Assembly (NCBI GenBank): GCA_944389105.1
Contig: CALXLD010000022.1
Span: 247,723-311,722, forward strand
Source of the DNA: an uncultured Spirochaetaceae bacterium
GTDB taxonomy: Bacteria; Spirochaetota; Spirochaetia; Sphaerochaetales; Sphaerochaetaceae
Direction of reading: 5' to 3'
Length of the DNA stretch: 64,000 nt
Every line of letters begins with the position of its first letter. Position 1 is the stretch's first letter. The notes beneath the pieces were generated by a model. That model saw only the letters and a list, made by a program, of their open reading frames with translations, was not told the DNA's origin and ran no database searches. This document shows, one piece after another, positions 37,824-46,572 of this stretch. The translations under genes and the position numbers were made by a program.

Positions 37824-37833
37824 GGGGGCTGCA

Positions 37834-38700
37834 ATGAAAGAGAAAATAAACTTCGGTAAAATTATTTCAGATATCCTTCTGGTGATATTCTTTGCAATTG
37901 TGATTGTCCCGTTTATCATGGTTATCTTTACTTCGTTTAAGTCAACGATTGAGATAAATGACATGCCAAACAGGGATCTGATTCACAGAATCCTGCCGGA
38001 TAATCCCCTTGATTTCACAAATCTTATACAAGTTTTCACTGGAACAGCGAAACAGCTGAACGGGGTACCTTTTTATAGATTCATAATCAATTCATTCATA
38101 GTTACTCTTGGATCCCTTGTTCCGTCATTTATCCTTGCTGCAACTGCAGCTTATGGACTGGCTAAATACAAGTTTCCATGCAGGAATATCATTTTCTATC
38201 TTTTTCTTGGTCTTGTGATGATACCGATGGAAATGATTTCCATACCTTTATTTATGACAGTAAGCAAACTGCATATGATAAATACTTATGTTGGTATGAT
38301 GATACCTTCATTTATTTCAGCTTTTGGTACTTTCCTGCTGAAAGAATCTATAGAACCTATTTCTGACTCGTATATTGAAGCTGGAAGAATTGATGGAGCT
38401 GGAGAGGTGAGGATATTCTCAAGTCTTATTCTTCCTATGCTATCTGGACCGATTGTCACATTCGTGGTTATTAAATGTACGTGGTGCTGGAATGATTTCT
38501 TCTGGCCATTGCTGGTTGTTTCTACGGAGAAGATGAAGCCGGTAACGCTCGGATTGAGCAGATTCTCAACAGATCTTTTCAAGGAATACGGACAGCTGAA
38601 TGCAGCTGTGCTTCTCAGTATGCTTCCTTTGCTTATTGTATTCATCATTTGCAATCGGTATATAAAAACTGGACTGATGGGTTCAGGAATAAAAGGATGA
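37834..38700 (+). CDS. CUT1 sugar ABC transporter permease (MalG type)
   Basis: A 288-residue permease with six membrane segments. The EAA loop reads YIEAGRIDGAGEVRIFSSLILPMLSGP near 190, and the C-terminus is GLMGSGIKG, typical of MalG-like proteins. GAGGGGG lies five bases before the ATG at 37834, which I prefer to an in-frame ATG at 37813 inside the previous gene. The DUF2264 gene follows after 4 bases. Confidence 0.92.
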   Translation: MKEKINFGKIISDILLVIFFAIVIVPFIMVIFTSFKSTIEINDMPNRDLIHRILPDNPLDFTNLIQVFTGTAKQLNGVPFYRFIINSFIVTLGSLVPSFILAATAAYGLAKYKFPCRNIIFYLFLGLVMIPMEMISIPLFMTVSKLHMINTYVGMMIPSFISAFGTFLLKESIEPISDSYIEAGRIDGAGEVRIFSSLILPMLSGPIVTFVVIKCTWCWNDFFWPLLVVSTEKMKPVTLGLSRFSTDLFKEYGQLNAAVLLSMLPLLIVFIICNRYIKTGLMGSGIKG

Positions 38701-38704
38701 TGAA

Positions 38705-40414
38705 ATGAGAAAACTGAATAGCAGAAATGATTTCATAGATCTTCTTTCTGGGATTCTATCCCCTTTGAAGCCTTTTTATTCGGAAGGAAAAGGACGTGTG
38801 AAACTTGCAGGAGGGGGTGCTGTTTATTGCCAGGATGCAATTGAGATGGAGGCATTCGCAAGGCCCTTATGGGGCCTTTCCGCTCTATGGAGAAACGGAA
38901 ACAGGCTTGAACCTTTTGAAGAGTGGTATAGAAAGGGACTTGTTTCCGGTACAGATCCCTCATCGCCTGAGTACTGGGGAGATGTGTCTGATGATGATCA
39001 GCGTTTTGTGGAAATGGCTCCTATTGCCTTTTCTCTTATCTCTGCACCCGATGTGCTTTGGACACCTTTATCTACAGAGGAAAAGGAGAATGCTGCTTCT
39101 TATCTGAATAAGATAAACGACTATGAAATACCTAAATGCAATTGGTATTTTTTCCGCATTCTTGTAAATACAGCATTGAAGCGGCTGGGAATGCCATATA
39201 GCACAAGAAGGCTGCAGGAAGATTCCGCATTTATTGAGTCCTGCTATTTAGGAAATGGCTGGTATGATGATGGGGCCTCTGGCCGTACAGATTATTATAT
39301 TGCTTTTGCTATGCACTACTATTCTCTGATTTATTCCCTGTATATCGAGGATGAGGAGAAAAAGCAGCTTATTCTTAATCGGGCCGAAAGGTTTGCCGAG
39401 GATTTCATATACTGGTTCTCCTCCTCCGGAGAATCAATTGCATACGGCCGGTCCCTGACATATCGTTTTGCACAATGCTCTTTCTGGTCTGCTTATGCAG
39501 CGGCAGGTGGAAAGCATAAGGATATTGCGAAGGGAATAATCGTAAGAAATCTCTCACAATGGCTTGATAAGGATATTTTTGATAACTCAGGTATCCTTAC
39601 CATAGGATATTGCTATCCGGATCTCTCCATGGCTGAGAATTACAATGCACCTGGAAGTCCATATTGGGCCCTTAAGGTTTTCTCGGTTCTGCTGATGGAT
39701 GAAGAAAATGATTTCTGGGATATCGAACCGGCTTCTTTGCCAGGGCTGGATAGAGTTCATGCCATTCCGGAAGCAAGGATGCTTATGCAGCACAGAGGAT
39801 GGGAAGCAGTTTCATTTGTTCCGGGAATGCTTGGTATGGGTTCGCTTGGGTACTTTACAGATAAGTATGATAAATTCGCATACTCCTCATCATTTTCTTT
39901 TTCTGTAGCCCACACCGCGGAAACGATAGAAGAAGCATCTCCAGATTCCATGCTGGCATTCTGCCTTGACGATGGTTCCGTAAAAGTCCGGAGAGGATCT
40001 GGATCTTATAGAATAGAAGGAAATAAGATCATATCTGAATGGTCACCATGCCAGGGTATTGATGTAATCACGGAGATTACTGTTTTAGATGACTGCCATG
40101 AACGGAAACATGTTATCAGGAGCAGCTTTTCCTGTGTCTCTTATGATTCTGGATTCTGTATTCCTGATTCCTGGAACAGAAATGATGTACATCAGGAACC
40201 TGACTCAATAACAATCAGCGGAGCAGGCTATACATCTTCTGCATGCATAGTCGAAGGTGATGGAAAACCTGTAGTGATCAGGCCCTGTCCAAATACGAAT
40301 CTAAGGTGGAGAAATACTTTGATTCCTTCGATATTAACTGATATCAGACCTGGGACAACTGTAATAGTAAACAGATTCAGGACAGACATGGAGGCATGTA
40401 ATGCTTGCAGATAA
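38705..40414 (+). CDS. DUF2264 domain-containing protein
   Basis: A 569-residue cytoplasmic protein (no signal). The N-terminal motif EMEAFARPLWGLSALWRNG near residue 48 and the later GWYDDGASGRTDYYIAFAMHYYSLIYSLY near 185 are hallmarks of DUF2264, a family predicted to form an alpha/alpha barrel and often found in polysaccharide-degradation loci. The C-terminal part (about 400-569) is beta-rich. The reaction is unknown; the context (importer before, GH88 after) suggests work on uronate oligosaccharides. AAAGGA lies six bases before the ATG. Confidence 0.85.
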   Translation: MRKLNSRNDFIDLLSGILSPLKPFYSEGKGRVKLAGGGAVYCQDAIEMEAFARPLWGLSALWRNGNRLEPFEEWYRKGLVSGTDPSSPEYWGDVSDDDQRFVEMAPIAFSLISAPDVLWTPLSTEEKENAASYLNKINDYEIPKCNWYFFRILVNTALKRLGMPYSTRRLQEDSAFIESCYLGNGWYDDGASGRTDYYIAFAMHYYSLIYSLYIEDEEKKQLILNRAERFAEDFIYWFSSSGESIAYGRSLTYRFAQCSFWSAYAAAGGKHKDIAKGIIVRNLSQWLDKDIFDNSGILTIGYCYPDLSMAENYNAPGSPYWALKVFSVLLMDEENDFWDIEPASLPGLDRVHAIPEARMLMQHRGWEAVSFVPGMLGMGSLGYFTDKYDKFAYSSSFSFSVAHTAETIEEASPDSMLAFCLDDGSVKVRRGSGSYRIEGNKIISEWSPCQGIDVITEITVLDDCHERKHVIRSSFSCVSYDSGFCIPDSWNRNDVHQEPDSITISGAGYTSSACIVEGDGKPVVIRPCPNTNLRWRNTLIPSILTDIRPGTTVIVNRFRTDMEACNACR

Positions 40415-42137
40415 ATGCAGACATCTTCTTTCAAGATGGTGTGAAAGGCTTCTCTCACTACAGGAAAATAATACAGGTGATAAGCATATAGATGGGGGAC
40501 TGTACTGTCCTTCCTGCAATCTGATACATGGAAGATGCTTTGATGCTATGTATCCTTTTCTCACTATGGCCTCATTAACAGGTGATGATAAATGGATTAA
40601 GGCTTCTGAGAATTTATTAAACTGGGCGGAAAATACAGTTCTGACAGATACAGGGCTTTTCATAAACGATGTAGATGTTGAGTGGAAAGGCACAACAGTC
40701 TTTACTGTTATACAGCTTTGTGATTGTCTGCTCTTTCATAGCGATATCATCTCTGAATTATTCAGATCAAGAATCAGCGCATGTATACAGAAAGCTGCAA
40801 AGGCATTATCAGGTTTTGAGGAACTTAAGACAAACAATGTAAATTATCCGGTTTCAAATGCTCTTGCCCTTTATGAAGCCTGGATGGTTACCGGAATCAG
40901 GGAGTTCAGAGAAAAATCAGCGGAATATCTTGCTTCTGCGGAGGATATTTTCCTCGATGATGGTCTTATTGCTGGAGAGGGCTGTCCAAGATCTTCTCTT
41001 TCGGGGAGGGGCTGTCATCCTGTTGATATCGGATACAATGCTGAAGAGACATTGGTATCACTTGCCAGACTCTCCATCCTGATGCAGGATGCTGCTTTGC
41101 AGGAGAAAGTCCGGAAAAGTCTTCTATCACATCTGGAATTCATGCTTCCGGACGGAGCATGGGATAATAGTTTTGGAACACGGAATTTCAAATGGACATA
41201 TTGGGGAAGCCGTACATCAGATGGCGCAGCTGAAGCAATGTTGCTGTTTTCAGATAAAGCTCCCGTTTTCAGGAAAGCTGCATGGAAGTATATAGAGATT
41301 CTCGAAAAGAACACCTCTTCAGATGATCTGTTGCTCGGCGGGCCTGATTATGAGAGCATGGGACAGGCTGCCTGCATACATCATACTTTTACCCATGCAA
41401 AAATGCTTGCTTCTGTTATAGATAGACAAATTGCAGAGATTGAGGAGCCAGCGGTTATGCTTCCTCGTGTAGAGAAGTCTGGTATAAGAACCTTTGATAG
41501 CATTGCAACTTCAGTCGTATCATATGATGGATACACAGCCACTGTAAGCGGATATGACTGGAGATATACATCTGGTGATCATTCGGGCGGCGGGACAATG
41601 ACATTGCTTTATGGAAATGCCTCTGGTCCTGTCATTGCAGCAGGAATGAGGGATTACCATATTGTTGAGAAGAACAATATGCAGCTTCCTGTAAATATAA
41701 AACACCATGAATGCATGATTCCCAGAATAGAATATGAACATGATGGGATTCTTTATTCATCGATGAATGATGGCCTTGCCGATATAAGAATAGAAGGCAG
41801 TACAATAATTGTGAATGGTGTCCTAAAGGACTGCGAATGCAGTGGAAATGGAGGGAAATATTCATTTATATACCATTTTAGGCCATACCGGATTGATATG
41901 GAGGTCTGTGCGGAACACGGTGTTTTCATCCTTCCCATCATAGCATCTCCCGAGAGCAATGCTGATATGGAACCAAGGCTAATCAGGAAAGATGGTGTTT
42001 CTGTAGTATCCTCTTCCGATATGCGTTTTCCTTATTCTTCAGAACGTATATTCAATCTAGTACCGGGCTTTGCTGCGATCAGGGCGGATATAGAGCTTGA
42101 TGGTAAAGCTGTCAGGATTTCATTTGATTTCTCATAA
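40401..42137 (+). CDS. Uncharacterised polysaccharide-lyase-like protein
   Basis: A 578-residue protein with no signal peptide. I cannot assign it to a named family. The N-terminal 340 residues look like an alpha/alpha toroid, and the remainder is beta-strand-rich (IATSVVSYDGYTATVSGYDW, IIVNGVLKDCECSG), a layout shared by heparinase-type and PL8/PL12/PL21 lyases. A Cys motif CPSCNLIHGRC lies at 36-46. It overlaps DUF2264 by 14 bases and precedes GH88 by 11, so it is a fixed part of the operon and may cleave or trim imported oligosaccharides. Confidence 0.6.
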   Translation: MLADKCRHLLSRWCERLLSLQENNTGDKHIDGGLYCPSCNLIHGRCFDAMYPFLTMASLTGDDKWIKASENLLNWAENTVLTDTGLFINDVDVEWKGTTVFTVIQLCDCLLFHSDIISELFRSRISACIQKAAKALSGFEELKTNNVNYPVSNALALYEAWMVTGIREFREKSAEYLASAEDIFLDDGLIAGEGCPRSSLSGRGCHPVDIGYNAEETLVSLARLSILMQDAALQEKVRKSLLSHLEFMLPDGAWDNSFGTRNFKWTYWGSRTSDGAAEAMLLFSDKAPVFRKAAWKYIEILEKNTSSDDLLLGGPDYESMGQAACIHHTFTHAKMLASVIDRQIAEIEEPAVMLPRVEKSGIRTFDSIATSVVSYDGYTATVSGYDWRYTSGDHSGGGTMTLLYGNASGPVIAAGMRDYHIVEKNNMQLPVNIKHHECMIPRIEYEHDGILYSSMNDGLADIRIEGSTIIVNGVLKDCECSGNGGKYSFIYHFRPYRIDMEVCAEHGVFILPIIASPESNADMEPRLIRKDGVSVVSSSDMRFPYSSERIFNLVPGFAAIRADIELDGKAVRISFDFS

Positions 42138-42148
42138 GGATCAGTAAT

Positions 42149-43261
42149 ATGGATGATAGAAAATGGGCCAGTGAAATACTGGATAAAGTAACATGCAAGA
42201 TGAAGGCGGTCGTGAGCCGGAATGCTCATAAAGTGCCATATATAACTACGGATGGAATATATGATAACCGTGATGGTGATGATATATCGTGGTGGACAAA
42301 TGGCTTCTGGGGTGGTGTGTTATGGGAGATGAATATCCTTACAGGTGACAGCTTCTATGCAGATCTTGAGTATGAGCTTGAAGAGAAGATGGACAGGAAT
42401 CTCATGTCTGCTGATTCCCTTTCCCATGACAATGGCTTCATGTGGCTGCTGACTTCCGTGTATCACTATAAGCGGTATGGCAATCGTTCTTCACTCAACA
42501 GAAGTCTGCTGGCGGCAAACAATCTGGCTGGCAGGTTTAATCCTAATGGCTGCTTCATAAGAGCCTGGAATGACAATGGTGTGGATGATTGCAGAGGATG
42601 GGCAATTATTGATTGTATGATGAATCTTCCGCTGCTGTACTGGGCATCGGAGGAAACAAAGGACCCGAGGTTCAGGAATGTTGCGATAAAGCATGCAGAT
42701 AGGGTCATAGAATCATTTATCAGGCCGGATGGTTCTGTATGCCATATTGTCGAGTTCGATCCTGAGACCGGTGAGCGTATCCGCTCATATGGCGGGCAGG
42801 GGTATGGTCATGGATCATCATGGACAAGGGGACAGGCATGGGCGATATATGGCTTTGCTCTTAGCTATATCCATACAGGTAAGGAGGCATATCTAGATAC
42901 CGCAAAGAAGGTTGCCGATTATTTTATAGCTTCCATACCATCCAGCTATCTTATTCCTGCTGATTTCAGGCAGCCTGAGGATGTTTCTCTTGAAGATACA
43001 ACGGCAGCTTCTATTGCTGCCTGTGGATTATTGGAAATATACAGGATCAGTAATGAAAAGAAATATTATGAAGCGGCTCTTGGTATGCTCAGGACGCTTT
43101 CTGCTAAGAGAGCCGTATGGAATCCTGATATAGACAGCATAATAGAGAAAGGTACTGTTGCATACCACGAAGGAGAGCATGAGAGAGGCATAATCTATGG
43201 AGATTATTATTTCATCGAAGCATTGATGAAGATTGCGGAGATACAGTTCTTCCCTTGGTGA
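42149..43261 (+). CDS. GH88 unsaturated glucuronyl/uronyl hydrolase
   Basis: A 370-residue GH88 enzyme that removes the 4,5-unsaturated uronate left by polysaccharide lyases, by hydration of the double bond. The two catalytic-type acids appear as Asp94 (SHDNGFMW) and Asp155 (AIIDCMMNLPLLYWAS). SWWTNGFWGG near 47 and GQGYGHGSSWTRGQAWAIYG near 215-234 shape the active site. It has no signal peptide, so acts in the cytoplasm after import. It is the last gene of the operon. Whether the substrate is a glycosaminoglycan or a plant/algal uronan cannot be read from sequence alone. Confidence 0.92.
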   Translation: MDDRKWASEILDKVTCKMKAVVSRNAHKVPYITTDGIYDNRDGDDISWWTNGFWGGVLWEMNILTGDSFYADLEYELEEKMDRNLMSADSLSHDNGFMWLLTSVYHYKRYGNRSSLNRSLLAANNLAGRFNPNGCFIRAWNDNGVDDCRGWAIIDCMMNLPLLYWASEETKDPRFRNVAIKHADRVIESFIRPDGSVCHIVEFDPETGERIRSYGGQGYGHGSSWTRGQAWAIYGFALSYIHTGKEAYLDTAKKVADYFIASIPSSYLIPADFRQPEDVSLEDTTAASIAACGLLEIYRISNEKKYYEAALGMLRTLSAKRAVWNPDIDSIIEKGTVAYHEGEHERGIIYGDYYFIEALMKIAEIQFFPW

Positions 43262-43270
43262 GGGAAAATC

Positions 43271-44257
43271 TCATAATCCGCTGCTGATTCTTTCAGCAAG
43301 CTCCTTTGCCTTTTCTGGAGTGAACTGAGCACCAAGCTGTGAGATTATCTCTCCAGCAAGGAATGAGGCTATCCTTCCTGATTTTTCCGTTGGATAGCCT
43401 TTTGTGTATCCATAAAGAAAACCAGCTGCATATGTATCTCCGGCCCCTGTCGTATCTACCGGGTTCTTTGTTCCATAAAGCGGTATTTCGATGATCTTTC
43501 CATTATCTGAAATATATGAACCCTTCTTTCCATTCTTTACTATGGCGATCTTTGAAAGCTTTCCCATCGATCTGCAGCATTCATAGGCATCATAGTTGCT
43601 GAAAAGGAATCTTGCCTCTTCGCTGTTCGCAAATACGATATCACAGTAATTTTCAAGGAGATTTAGAAAGTCGGATCTATAGCGCCCGACAGCAAATGGA
43701 TCTGCTAGGTCAAATGCGACTTTCACTCCGTTCTCCTTTGCAATGCCAAGTGCCTTTCTGACGGCTCTGCGCTGAGCCTCGGTATCCCACATATATCCAG
43801 TGAAATAGAAAAGCTCTGCTTTTTTTACGCTCTCCTCATTTACGTTGTCCTCATCATATAGCCTGTTTGCCCCGAGAAAGGTGTTCATTGTCCTCTCTCT
43901 GTCTTCAGTAAGAAGAATGATTGATGTACCTGTAGCTGCATTGAAGAAAACGGTCTCATCCTTCACTCCGCTATCACTGAGTCGCTTCTTATACATTTCT
44001 CCGAATTCATCGTTGCCGACACCCCCTGCAAGGGTTGTCTCTGCTCCGAGCATTCTTAATGTAATCATCGTATTCGGACATGATCCGCCGCAGGATATTG
44101 TTTTTTTCCTGTCATTCATCCTTCTTATGATTTCCGTCCTTTTCTTCTCATCTACCAGCAGCATGGTTCCTTTGCTTAAGGAGAGATATTCGAGGTCGTT
44201 ATCATCTGCATAACAGAGAAAATCGATGAGAGGATTGCCTATTCCGTAAATTGCCAT
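43271..44257 (-). CDS. PfkB-family carbohydrate/adenosine kinase
   Basis: A 328-residue ribokinase-fold kinase. It begins YGIGNPLIDFLCYADD, close to the adenosine-kinase start, has SCGGSCPNTMITLRMLG near 75 and GGVGND near 95, and the catalytic PfkB signature DTTGAGDTYAAGFLYG near 275. The substrate could be adenosine or a sugar. The frame opens 47 codons further upstream, but the family start is the ATG at 44257, with TATACT six bases before it. It is convergent with GH88. Confidence 0.85.
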   Translation of the reverse strand: MAIYGIGNPLIDFLCYADDNDLEYLSLSKGTMLLVDEKKRTEIIRRMNDRKKTISCGGSCPNTMITLRMLGAETTLAGGVGNDEFGEMYKKRLSDSGVKDETVFFNAATGTSIILLTEDRERTMNTFLGANRLYDEDNVNEESVKKAELFYFTGYMWDTEAQRRAVRKALGIAKENGVKVAFDLADPFAVGRYRSDFLNLLENYCDIVFANSEEARFLFSNYDAYECCRSMGKLSKIAIVKNGKKGSYISDNGKIIEIPLYGTKNPVDTTGAGDTYAAGFLYGYTKGYPTEKSGRIASFLAGEIISQLGAQFTPEKAKELAERISSGL

Positions 44258-44263
44258 ACCATG

Positions 44264-44269
44264 AGTATA
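44264..44269 (-). promoter_or_regulatory. -10 element six bases before the pfkB-family start
   Basis: On the minus strand TATACT occupies 44269-44264, six bases before the ATG at 44257. There is no Shine-Dalgarno, so a leaderless mRNA is likely. Confidence 0.5.
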
Positions 44270-44300
44270 AAAGTATTCTTCGAGTAACGCTATATGTAGG

Positions 44301-44571
44301 TTTTCCACAGGTTTTCCACAGCTCGGTGGAAATGCTGTGGAAAAGTGTTTAAAACAGGAATAAAAGGCGTTTTCAGAGCTTTTCGTCTGATATTGCAATT
44401 TATAATTTAATTTCTTTTGTTATAAATAAATATAAAAAATACTAAATACGTCAATAACATTATATTTATATAGATTTAATTGAAAAAGCAATCAATTTAC
44501 AGGGTGTGGGAAACCACTTTTCCCCAGAGTTTTCCACAGGTTTTCCACAAGTTTGTTCCGAGTTATCCACA
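44301..44571. other. Second DnaA-box cluster flanking an AT-rich core
   Basis: The 380-bp gap between the PfkB gene and the AAA+ gene contains TTTTCCACA at 44301, 44312, 44530 and 44541 (+) and 44336 (-), plus an exact TTATCCACA at 44563 (+). Weaker copies are TGTGGGAAA at 44505 and TTTTCCCCA at 44518. Two pairs of boxes are spaced exactly 11 bp. Between the two groups, 44395-44500 is very AT-rich (runs such as TTATAAATAAATATAAAAAA). This is an origin-like layout 23 kb from dnaA. The neighbouring genes give no other reason for it. Confidence 0.85.
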
Positions 44572-44637
44572 ATTGGTTAACTGACAGTATTTACTGCACT
44601 TAGACGGATTGGAAGAGTAGGTGGGGTATATTTCAGC

Positions 44638-45645
44638 CTAGTGCTGCCTGGAACTCAGATATATCTCAGCTTCCTTTAAAAGTTCCCTTACATTGCCCGG
44701 AAAACTATGCATGAAGGAGGAGTAGTCTTCTATTCTCCCCTGGTATCCCTTTTCTGATATATAGGACTCGAGGATTTCCGGAATATCCTCCATGTGCTCG
44801 GAGAGGCTTGGCATTCTTATTTCCAGACCCGATATCCTGTAATAGAAGTCCTTCCTTATCCTGTTGTTCTTCATTAAATCCATAAGGGGAATATTGGATG
44901 CTGTTATAAGTCGGAAAGAAGTTTTCAGTGTCTTTCCTGAACCAAGCTTTCTGTATTCCCCTGTATCAAGTACTCTCAGCAGCTTGATCTGAAGGTTTAA
45001 TGGCAGATCCTGGATTTCATCAAGGAACAGTATTGATCCATCAGCTTCTGCCAGTAATCCCTCCCTTCCTTCAACAGCACCGGAGAATGCTCCTTTTGTA
45101 TGTCCGAAGAGCTCGCTGTCCGCTATATCCGTGGAAAGACATCCGCAGCTTTCCATGACAAGATCCTTTTTCTGATGTGATGACATATGGATTAGCTTTG
45201 CAGTAAGCGTTTTTCCTGTCCCTGTATCTCCTATGATATGTACCGGCAGAGAGGAGTTTATTGCATTAAGTATGGCTTTTCTTGTCTTCTTCATGATCTC
45301 AGAACTGCCTGCCAGATATCTTTTCAATGTCCTTGAAGCTGAATCTCCTTCAATGGCATTCAGGAATTCTTTCTCCGTAAAAGCATCATCAAGATAGAAG
45401 AACTCCGGAATTCTCCTTTTCTGGTTAGTATCGATAATGACTATGACCTTTCCCGGGAAAGCTCTCAGGCTTTCCGTTAATGCTGCGCTCAGAACCGAGG
45501 TCCTTGTGAGGATGACATCATCCTTGCTGGCCCCTGCGGATATAAGACGCTGGAATGTGGGACAGTTGACCGTGCTTGTCTGTCCTATAATCGGCAGCAC
45601 CTTTTCATATATGGTGCCTCCAAGCGAAAAAATTAAAAACCTCAA
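44638..45645 (-). CDS. Sigma-54-activator-like AAA+ protein lacking a DNA-binding domain
   Basis: A 335-residue protein. Residues 1-100 form a small domain that ends like a receiver (VIVIIDTNQKRRIPEFFYLDDAFTEKEFLNAI) but has no clear phospho-Asp. The AAA+ domain has Walker A GDTGTGKT (139-146), GAFSGA (185-190, usually GAFTGA), Walker B SILFLDE (204-210) and GNVREL near 317. The protein ends at 335 with no Fis-type HTH, so it may act from solution on sigma-54 holoenzyme. The start is a TTG at 45645 with AGGAGGG four bases before it. Confidence 0.85.
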   Translation of the reverse strand: MRFLIFSLGGTIYEKVLPIIGQTSTVNCPTFQRLISAGASKDDVILTRTSVLSAALTESLRAFPGKVIVIIDTNQKRRIPEFFYLDDAFTEKEFLNAIEGDSASRTLKRYLAGSSEIMKKTRKAILNAINSSLPVHIIGDTGTGKTLTAKLIHMSSHQKKDLVMESCGCLSTDIADSELFGHTKGAFSGAVEGREGLLAEADGSILFLDEIQDLPLNLQIKLLRVLDTGEYRKLGSGKTLKTSFRLITASNIPLMDLMKNNRIRKDFYYRISGLEIRMPSLSEHMEDIPEILESYISEKGYQGRIEDYSSFMHSFPGNVRELLKEAEIYLSSRQH

Positions 45646-45834
45646 ATTTCCCTCCTAAGGATTAAACAGTGTACCGAGAGGGAAATGTTATCAAGGAAAA
45701 AGGGCAGGATTATACGCATTATTGACAGCTGTAAGAATATTTATTTTCTATAATTGTATCTGATATAAATACATAATTTCCAATTATCCGGTAGATAATA
45801 ATCTGCTTCTTCTGCCTGTTATCTGTTTTTCTGA

Positions 45835-46572
45835 TTAATTCTGAAGGAGAGCCTGTATAGCAGAGGCTGTATAGATTGCAGCTGTTTCTGCTCTGAGTAT
45901 ATTCGTATTCAGAAGCACAGGAACAGCACCTCTGTCCATGGCAGCTATGCATTCCCTGTCCGAGAATCCTCCTTCCGGCCCTATCATGAATGATACGCTT
46001 TCATCTTCTCTGAAGTCATTCAGGGCCTCCGATAAGGTTCTTGTCTTTTCGATAGTGCTTTGATGGAGTATAAGCAGTCTGCCTTCCTTCATCCTCAGTG
46101 CTTCTTCAAAAGAAACAGGTCCAATCAATTCAGGTTCTCTGCTTCCAGATTGCTGTACAGCTTCCCTGATAATGGCCGTAAGCCTTTCAGCCTGGTGTTT
46201 TGATAATGGTGTCTGAACGAATTCGGTATTCATGAGCACAATTCTCTTTACACATATTTCTGTAAGGGCTCTTACCTCCATCTCATTCTTCTTTCCTTTA
46301 AGTACGGAAATAAAAGCTGTAAGCGGAATGAAGGGGCCTTTATATGATGAAAGGCCGTCAAGAAGGGTTTCTTCCGGTGCATCCGTCCTTTCAAGAGTTA
46401 TGCTGCCCTCGTCGAAAAGAAAAGCCTTGTAGTACCTTTCCTTGCTATCCTTTGCTGTAAATACATCGTTTACATTTAAGCGCAGTACACGGAAAAGATA
46501 GTTTTTCTCCTTTTCGGAAAGAGTATATATACCATTATCCCCAGCTTCTTTTCTCAGGAGGAATACTCTCAT
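45835..46572 (-). CDS. rsmE: 16S rRNA (uracil-1498-N3)-methyltransferase
   Basis: A 245-residue SPOUT methyltransferase that modifies U1498 of 16S rRNA. An N-terminal PUA-like domain (LFRVLRLNVNDVFTAKD) precedes the knotted SAM-binding domain (AFISVLKGKKNEMEVRALTEICVKRIV, MIGPEGGFSDRE, LRAETAAIY). Its ATG overlaps the stop of the upstream protease gene (ATGA), with AGGAG before it. The gap 45646-45834 upstream of the next gene shows nothing certain. Confidence 0.94.
   Translation of the reverse strand: MRVFLLRKEAGDNGIYTLSEKEKNYLFRVLRLNVNDVFTAKDSKERYYKAFLFDEGSITLERTDAPEETLLDGLSSYKGPFIPLTAFISVLKGKKNEMEVRALTEICVKRIVLMNTEFVQTPLSKHQAERLTAIIREAVQQSGSREPELIGPVSFEEALRMKEGRLLILHQSTIEKTRTLSEALNDFREDESVSFMIGPEGGFSDRECIAAMDRGAVPVLLNTNILRAETAAIYTASAIQALLQN

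Noticed and set aside
38705..42137. Calling the two large enzymes heparinase II/III family members
   Set aside because: The general fold impression is similar, but I could not find the family motifs, so only a lyase-like description is given.
44301..44571. The second DnaA-box cluster as the main origin
   Set aside because: Genes from 19.4 to 43.3 kb run rightward with one exception, while genes just left of dnaA run leftward. An origin at 44.4 kb would put about 24 kb of genes, including the ribosomal protein operon, against the fork.
44258..45834. A sigma-54 (-24/-12) promoter beside the AAA+ regulator
   Set aside because: No TGGCAC-N5-TTGC match was seen in either gap around the gene.
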